Positions 49,910-54,493 of a stretch of DNA of 54,493 nucleotides are shown piece after piece. The notes beneath the pieces were generated by a model. It ran no database searches and was not told the origin of the DNA. It saw only the letters and a list, made by a program, of their open reading frames with translations. This DNA comes from Janibacter limosus NBRC 16128 (GTDB lineage Bacteria > Actinomycetota > Actinomycetes > Actinomycetales > Dermatophilaceae). Each line of letters starts with the position of its first letter. Within the stretch, counting starts at the first letter, position 1. A program made the translations under genes and the position numbers. The stretch lies in assembly GCF_001570985.1 (NCBI RefSeq), contig NZ_BCSS01000023.1, positions 1 to 54,493 on the forward strand, read 5' to 3'.

Positions 49910-50506
49910 TCAACCCTTGTAGCGGATCTCCACGCGCCGGTTCTTCTCCCGGCCCTCGGGGTTGTCCTTGCCACCCTTGTCGTTGGGCTCGACCGGGTCG
50001 CTCTCGCCCTTGCCGCTGACGCTCAGCGAGAGGTCGTCCCGCTCGTCCTCGATGACGTCCGCCACGGCTCGCGCGCGCTGCTTCGAGAGCGTGCGGTTGG
50101 CCGCGTCGGAACCGACGGAGTCGGTGTGCCCGACGACCGAGACCTTCGCGTCGTCCGGTACGTCCGTGATCGCCTTGACGATCGCGTCGCTCGCCGAGTC
50201 CCCGAGATCGGCCTGGCCGAAGTCGAAGAGCACGTCGGTGTCGAGGCTGACGATGGTCGTGCTGCCCGAGGTCGTGACGTCGGGGACGAAGGGGGTGATG
50301 TCCGGAACCTCGATCGGCTCGATCTCGGGAACCTCGATCGCGGACCGGTAGCCGTCGACCTCGTTGTCGGTGAGGGTCGGCAGGGTGTCCACCGTGAGCG
50401 GCTCGTCGTCGGCGATGGTGGCCGAGGCACCGACCGCTCCGATGATGACGAGGGGAGCGGCGAGCGCCGTGGCGACGAGCGCGCGCCGCCGGGACCCATT
50501 GCTCAT
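49910..50506 (-). CDS. OmpA-domain protein
   Basis: Exported protein of 198 residues. It has an N-terminal signal or anchor (RRRALVATALAAPLVIIGAVGASA), a linker rich in Glu, Ile and Pro (VPEIEPIEVPDITPF) and a C-terminal OmpA/MotB-like peptidoglycan-binding domain (VLFDFGQADLGDSASDAI, VVGHTDSVGSDAANRTLSKQRA, GREKNRRVEI). The Asp and Arg that bind diaminopimelate in OmpA have counterparts in TDSVG and NRR. ATG overlaps the stop of the lipoprotein gene by four bases, so the two proteins probably act together at the wall. Confidence 0.9.
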   Translation of the reverse strand: MSNGSRRRALVATALAAPLVIIGAVGASATIADDEPLTVDTLPTLTDNEVDGYRSAIEVPEIEPIEVPDITPFVPDVTTSGSTTIVSLDTDVLFDFGQADLGDSASDAIVKAITDVPDDAKVSVVGHTDSVGSDAANRTLSKQRARAVADVIEDERDDLSLSVSGKGESDPVEPNDKGGKDNPEGREKNRRVEIRYKG

Positions 50507-51075
50507 TGCGGCATCGGGATGTCTTCGATGGCCGGGGCGTCCGAGGTCACCCGCAGATCCATCTCGGTGACGCCGTCCCGTGGGAGCGGGAAGGCGGTGA
50601 ACATGAAGACCGGCTGCCCGAGGGGCGCCTCGGCCTTCACGGTGTTGCTCGTGAGGTCGTCGACGTGCTTGTACTTCTCGAGGTTCTTCATGTCGATGAA
50701 GGTGGGCTCGAAGCTGCTCGTGCCGAGCAGCCGGAAGGCGGACTTCGACTCCGTCCCACGGCCTTCGCCGGTCAGGCGGAAGGTCGCGAGCATGACGTTG
50801 TCGGCGCGGCGCAGCTCGAGCAGCTCGATCGTGGTCTCGTCGACCGAGTCCTTGTTGACCGTGATGGTCTGCTCGGCGATCGGCTTGGGCGGGTTCTTCA
50901 GGTCGATGCCGGCGGACTTGGCGCCGTTGGCGTTGGCGTCGCCGTTGACGACACCCGAGCTCTGCGAGGCGGAGGACGACGAGCCATCGGAGCCTGCGTC
51001 GTCACCTCCGAGCATCGAACAACCGGTGAGCGCGAGAGCGGTGGCCGCCCCGAGCGCGATGACACGTGCACGCAT
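50503..51075 (-). CDS. Lipoprotein of unknown function, partner of the OmpA-domain protein
   Basis: Lipoprotein of 190 residues: signal peptide MRARVIALGAATALA and lipobox LTGCSMLGG, then a Ser/Asn-rich linker and a domain with beta-strand character (TIELLELRRADNVMLATFRLTGEG, QPVFMFTAFPLPRDGVTEMDL). ATG at 51075 with AAGGGGAG upstream. No family recognised. Co-translation with the OmpA-type gene suggests a joint role at the envelope. Confidence 0.82.
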   Translation of the reverse strand: MRARVIALGAATALALTGCSMLGGDDAGSDGSSSSASQSSGVVNGDANANGAKSAGIDLKNPPKPIAEQTITVNKDSVDETTIELLELRRADNVMLATFRLTGEGRGTESKSAFRLLGTSSFEPTFIDMKNLEKYKHVDDLTSNTVKAEAPLGQPVFMFTAFPLPRDGVTEMDLRVTSDAPAIEDIPMPQ

Positions 51076-51190
51076 CGTTTCTCCCCTTGTCAGTGAACCT
51101 GCGTCACCCACGATAAGCGGGTCGCACGCCCACTGGGCATGGGGAGCGCTCCCCGTTGGCCGTCACCCCATCGCCCCCGGGGACGACGAA

Positions 51191-51223
51191 GGGGGGCACC
51201 CACCTCGTCGGTGGGCGCCCCCC
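51191..51223 (-). terminator. Terminator of the rpsF-ssb-rpsR-rplI operon
   Basis: GGGGGGC (51191-51197) pairs with GCCCCCC (51217-51223), and the inner CCCAC/GTGGG extends the stem with one mismatch; 23 bases after the rplI stop. No T-run. The CGAAGGGGG motif forms the left flank. Confidence 0.8.
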
Positions 51224-51245
51224 TGCGTCAGGGAGTCGTCTCGGC

Positions 51246-51692
51246 TCAGCCGGCGACGACGTCGAGCTTGACCGTGGCCTGGACCTCGGGGTGCAGGCGC
51301 ACGAGCGCCTCCGCCGGGCCGACAGCCTTGATCGGGGTCGGGATCTCGATCGTTCGACGGTCGATCTCCGGGCCACCGTTGGCCTTGACGGCCTCGGCGA
51401 CCTCACGGCTCGTCACGGCGCCGAAGAGGCGACCGGATGCACCCGCGTGGGCGCTGACGGTGACGCTGTTGGCCTCAAGGTTGCCCTTGATGGAGGTGGC
51501 CTCCTCCAGCGACTTGCCGGCGCGCGCGGCACGGCCGGCGGCGAGCGCCTCGACCTGCTTCTGCGCACCCTTGGTCCACTGCTCCGCCAGACCGCGGCGG
51601 AAGAGGAAGTTGCGGGCATAGCCCGGCTTGACGTCGACGATGTCGCCGGCGGTCCCGAGGCCGGTGACCTCGTGGGTGAGGATGACCTTCAT
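51246..51692 (-). CDS. rplI: 50S ribosomal protein L9
   Basis: Ribosomal protein of 148 residues that binds 23S rRNA. The N-terminal domain [36 protein letters not shown] is canonical, followed by the long central helix and the C-terminal domain ([16 protein letters not shown]). Last gene of the operon, 29 bases after rpsR. Confidence 0.98.
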   Translation of the reverse strand: MKVILTHEVTGLGTAGDIVDVKPGYARNFLFRRGLAEQWTKGAQKQVEALAAGRAARAGKSLEEATSIKGNLEANSVTVSAHAGASGRLFGAVTSREVAEAVKANGGPEIDRRTIEIPTPIKAVGPAEALVRLHPEVQATVKLDVVAG

Positions 51693-51721
51693 GTCTGCTC
51701 CTGTTTCTTCGCGGCCGCTGA

Positions 51722-51958
51722 TCAGCGGTTGGACGAGGAGTAGGGCAGCAGGGCCATCTCCCGGGCGTTCTTGACGGCGGTCGCGATGCGGCGCTGCTCC
51801 TGGACGGAGACACCGGTGACGCGACGCGCACGGATCTTCCCCCGGTCGGAGATGAACTTGCGCAGCAGGTTCGCGTCCTTGTAGTCGATGTTCTCGACCT
51901 TCGCCGCCTTGAGCGGGTTGGCCTTCTTCTTGGGCTTACGCACTACGGGCTTGGCCAT
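51722..51958 (-). CDS. rpsR: 30S ribosomal protein S18
   Basis: Ribosomal protein of 78 residues: [19 protein letters not shown] and [29 protein letters not shown] are diagnostic. There are no zinc-binding cysteines, so it is the zinc-independent form. Start at ATG 51958 (MAKPVVRKP); the upstream in-frame ATG-like start would add a leader that S18 lacks. Confidence 0.97.
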   Translation of the reverse strand: MAKPVVRKPKKKANPLKAAKVENIDYKDANLLRKFISDRGKIRARRVTGVSVQEQRRIATAVKNAREMALLPYSSSNR

Positions 51959-52053
51959 CGTGGTGCTCTCCTTCGTGTTCACGAGAGCCCGAGGTTGATC
52001 CTCGGGATGGGGATGTTGTCAGTGCCCGGGACGAGCCGGGCGAGAGAGATCGA

Positions 52054-52680
52054 TCAGAAGGGGGGCTCGTCGTAGCTGGGAGCGTTGCCCCAGCCACCGC
52101 CGCCCTGGCCACCCTGCGGGGCGCCACCCGGAGCGGGAGCCGCCGGAGCGCCGCCGAAGCCGCCACCCTGCGGAGCAGGCTGGCCACCCTTGGCGCCGCC
52201 GGTCGCCCACGGGTCGTCCTGCTGGCCGCCGAAGCCGCCACCCGAACCACCCTGCTGGCCACCGCCGCCACCCCAGGAGCCGCCGCCGGCACCCTGGCCG
52301 CCGGCACCGCCGCGCTGCGTCTTGGTCACCTTGGCGGTGGCGTAACGCAACGACGGGCCGACCTCGTCGACCTGCATCTCCATGACGGAGCGCTTCTGAC
52401 CGGTCTCCTTGTCCTCCCACGAGCGGGAGATGAGGCGGCCGGTCACGACGACGCGGGTACCACGGGTGAGGGACTCCGCCACGTTTTCGGCCGCCTCGCG
52501 CCACACGGAGCAGCGCATGAAGAGCGTCTCCGCGTCCTTCCACTCGTTCGTCTGACGATCGAACGTGCGGGGGGTGGAGGCCACGGTGAAGTTGGCCACT
52601 GCGGCGCCACTCGGGGTGAACCGGAGCTCCGGGTCAGCCGTGAGGTTGCCGATAACGGTGATGGGGGTCTCGCCAGCCAT
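52054..52680 (-). CDS. ssb: Single-stranded DNA-binding protein
   Basis: Essential SSB of 208 residues. The OB fold covers the first 115 residues ([55 protein letters not shown]), a glycine-rich linker of about 80 residues follows, and the end DEPPF is the acidic tip that binds partner proteins. It lies between rpsF and rpsR in the usual operon. Confidence 0.98.
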   Translation of the reverse strand: MAGETPITVIGNLTADPELRFTPSGAAVANFTVASTPRTFDRQTNEWKDAETLFMRCSVWREAAENVAESLTRGTRVVVTGRLISRSWEDKETGQKRSVMEMQVDEVGPSLRYATAKVTKTQRGGAGGQGAGGGSWGGGGGQQGGSGGGFGGQQDDPWATGGAKGGQPAPQGGGFGGAPAAPAPGGAPQGGQGGGGWGNAPSYDEPPF

Positions 52681-52758
52681 GGGTTTCCTTCTCGATCGGG
52701 GATCGTCTCAGGTGAGTCTGCCGGTGGGCACCGACAGACCGGAGTCGAGGATTGAGTC

Positions 52759-53046
52759 TCAGGCCTCGATGCGCATGAGCTTGGTCCGCAGGACCTGCTC
52801 GGAGAGACCCATCTGACGGTCGAGCTCCTTGCTCGTGTCCGGCGTACAGGTCAGGTTGGCGACGGCGTAGAGGCCCTCAGCCTTCTTGTTGATCTCGTAC
52901 GCGAGACGACGACGACCCCAGTGGTCGATCTTGTCCACGGTGCCACCGTCAGTGGTGACGACGGTGAGGAACTTGTCGAGCAGCGGCTGGACGGCCCGCT
53001 CGTCGGTCTCGGGGTCGAAGATGACCATGAGTTCGTACTGACGCAT
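52759..53046 (-). CDS. rpsF: 30S ribosomal protein S6
   Basis: Ribosomal protein of 95 residues with the S6 fold: [40 protein letters not shown] and [12 protein letters not shown]. First gene of the rpsF-ssb-rpsR-rplI operon; ATG at 53046 with GGCGGG upstream. The 169 bases before it hold the operon promoter, in which I cannot place the boxes with certainty. Confidence 0.98.
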   Translation of the reverse strand: MRQYELMVIFDPETDERAVQPLLDKFLTVVTTDGGTVDKIDHWGRRRLAYEINKKAEGLYAVANLTCTPDTSKELDRQMGLSEQVLRTKLMRIEA

Positions 53047-53215
53047 GCTGATAACCCGCCTCCTTCGGTCTAGACGGTCACGGTCTCTCCGTGACAGGAG
53101 GGTTTGTGCATCTGTCCTCGGGCACATCATCGGACGACGACGCGCTACCGGGAACGCCCAAGGCTATCGGCTGCACTCCCTTCGCACCAAAGCGTGCACC
53201 GGGGCGGCCCGACGA

Positions 53216-54487
53216 TCAGAGGGCGACCGGCTCCTGTGGACGAGGATCGGGGGTCGGGAGGGGTTGTGGATCCGGCACCGGGTTGTCCACCGGCGTGTAC
53301 CAGACGCTCCACAGCAGGAAGCACCACGCGATGGCCCGTCCGAGCACGACGACCGCGTACCAGGCCGGCGGCAGCCCCTTGTCCGGGTCGGATGCGGCGC
53401 CGATGTGCAGCCACAGGGCACTCGCGTGCACCGCCTCGACCGCGACGAAACCCAGGTGTGTCCGCCAGGAGACGCCGGCGAGGATCGCCAGCGGCAGGAC
53501 CCACAGCGCCGCCTGCACGGGGACCGAGGCGCCGGTGAGCGCCAGGATCGGCACGCAGAAGGCGGCGACCTGGGCCCACGTCGCCGGTCGCCACGCCCTC
53601 CGGGTCATGAGGACCGCAGCCCAGACCGCTCCCGCCCAACCCACCAGGGCGAAGACCGGGGCGACCCGACCCGGGAGAGGGTGTCCCGCCAGCTCGGGAA
53701 TGAGCAGGACCGAGCCGTAGCCCGGCTGCTGCGACCACCACGCCGTGAGCGGCGCCGTCACGATCTGCGGCGAGGCCAGGGCCAGGAGCGCGGCGATGCC
53801 CACGGCCGTGACCAGGGCGACCACGACCGTCCGCGTCGCCTCGGGCACCCGATCGAGTCGCCGCGCAGCGATGAGGAGAGCGATGGTGACCAGGCCCACC
53901 CAGGCGTGCCCGAGGAGGGCGAGACCGAGGAGCACCCCTGCCAGGGTCGGCCGACGCCGCGTCTGCGCGAGCATCGCCGCCAGGACGAGCGTCACGACCA
54001 GCAGGTCGGGCGAGAGGAGGGCAGCCACGACATGGATCGGCGACAACGCGAGCTGGGTGGCCAGGTCGATCCGCTGCGGACGGCTCATCCCGACGCACCA
54101 GACGGCCACCGCGAGGCAGGCGGCGATCAGCACGGTCCAGATGATGACGAACCAGCGGGAGGAGTCCAACCAGTCCGAGTCCGGCACGAGCCCGCCGAGC
54201 GCCGTCATGACCCCGGAGAGCAGGGGCATCTGGTCCAGGCGGATGTCACCGGCCAGCCACGCGGGCAGGCCGCGCTCGAGACCGGCGAGCTGGTACTGCG
54301 CCGGCAGGTCGGAGAAGCAGCCACGCCAGAACTGGTCGTCGCCGTTCCAGCCGTTGCCCATGCAATGGCCCTGCCGCAGCACCGCCGCGCCCATGGGTGC
54401 CAGCACCATCAGGACGACGAAGGGCAGCAGCCGGGCGAGCGACCGCTCCCGGGGAGCCGCCCGACGACCGAGCGGCCCGCCGATCAC
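53216..54487 (-). CDS. GT87-like integral membrane protein, possibly truncated by window edge
   Basis: Polytopic protein with at least 423 residues and about ten hydrophobic segments. The first large extracytoplasmic loop (CMGNGWNGDDQFWRGCFSDLP) with acidic and aromatic residues after helix 1 and the later run of helices resemble the glycosyltransferase 87/DUF2029 mannosyltransferases found next to rpsF in other actinobacteria; it would use polyprenyl-phosphate sugars at the membrane. The C-terminus is a Pro-rich tail (NPVPDPQPLPTPDPRPQ). The GTG at 54487 is a possible start, but the frame stays open to the window end. Confidence 0.7.
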   Translation of the reverse strand: MIGGPLGRRAAPRERSLARLLPFVVLMVLAPMGAAVLRQGHCMGNGWNGDDQFWRGCFSDLPAQYQLAGLERGLPAWLAGDIRLDQMPLLSGVMTALGGLVPDSDWLDSSRWFVIIWTVLIAACLAVAVWCVGMSRPQRIDLATQLALSPIHVVAALLSPDLLVVTLVLAAMLAQTRRRPTLAGVLLGLALLGHAWVGLVTIALLIAARRLDRVPEATRTVVVALVTAVGIAALLALASPQIVTAPLTAWWSQQPGYGSVLLIPELAGHPLPGRVAPVFALVGWAGAVWAAVLMTRRAWRPATWAQVAAFCVPILALTGASVPVQAALWVLPLAILAGVSWRTHLGFVAVEAVHASALWLHIGAASDPDKGLPPAWYAVVVLGRAIAWCFLLWSVWYTPVDNPVPDPQPLPTPDPRPQEPVAL

Positions 54488-54493
54488 CGCGTT

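Noticed and set aside
48089-51271. Plus-strand open frame of 1060 codons
   Set aside because: It is antisense to the SUFU-like, DUF3352, OmpA-type and lipoprotein genes, is rich in Arg, Gly, Asp and Val in the manner of GC-rich shadow frames, and has no domain.
1-54493. tRNA or rRNA genes, CRISPR arrays, inteins, transposases
   Set aside because: Looked for along the window; no cloverleaf, spaced repeat array, intein block or transposase motif was recognised.

Overview
The window is high-GC actinobacterial chromosome. Gene content and protein style fit the Micrococcales, probably Intrasporangiaceae (Janibacter-like); the family is inferred from memory, not from a search. Landmarks are rpsF-ssb-rpsR-rplI at the right end and dnaB at the left end, all transcribed leftwards. 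In Mycobacterium and many other actinobacteria these genes sit almost next to each other near the replication origin. Here about 50 kb lies between rplI and dnaB, so the interval looks like an expanded accessory region in a conserved neighbourhood.

Layout. 0.1-2.1 kb: dnaB, a cluster of DnaA-box-like sequences, and a DUF2277 gene. 2.2-8.2 kb: two MFS transporters, a LacI regulator, a YhhN-type lysoplasmalogenase, glutathione peroxidase, a TusA-like protein and a small catalase-fold-like protein. 8.2-13.7 kb: an ArsR regulator with an abnormal tail and a clear operator, an ECF42-type sigma factor with its DGPF partner, a class F sortase with a CHRD surface protein, a DUF5701 protein and a TipA-type MerR regulator. 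13.9-22.1 kb: a phytanoyl-CoA-dioxygenase-family/SDR/IolG-paralogue operon, an orphan membrane protein, and a leftward operon of membrane di-iron oxygenase, Rieske ferredoxin, ferredoxin reductase and LacI regulator that resembles MocDEF of rhizopine catabolism. 22.3-25.4 kb: a HelD-like helicase and an alpha/beta hydrolase. 25.4-38.7 kb: a complete inositol catabolic set (iolA/mmsA, a Gfo/Idh dehydrogenase, a sugar ABC importer, iolD, iolB, a DhnA-like aldolase, iolC, an IolE/MocC-like gene, iolG) with a divergent GntR (IolR-like) regulator. 38.7-43.8 kb: a MoxR/DUF58/VWA (Bat-type) cluster. 43.9-51.1 kb: a secreted metallohydrolase with an F5/8C domain, a MATE exporter, a SUFU-like protein, a DUF3352 protein, and an OmpA-domain protein paired with a lipoprotein. 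51.2-54.5 kb: the ribosomal/ssb operon and a GT87-like membrane protein cut by the window edge.

Most notable is the association, within 25 kb, of two oxygenase systems (an Fe(II)/2-oxoglutarate type and a MocDEF-like type), an IolG paralogue and a full inositol pathway with its own importer. I infer a locus for O-methyl-inositols or inositol amines (pinitol, ononitol, rhizopine-like compounds): the oxygenases would remove the substituent and the iol operon would degrade the ring. Two sequence-level signals also stand out: a strongly over-represented 9-mer, CGAAGGGGG, that also builds terminator hairpins, and a DnaA-box cluster in front of dnaB.
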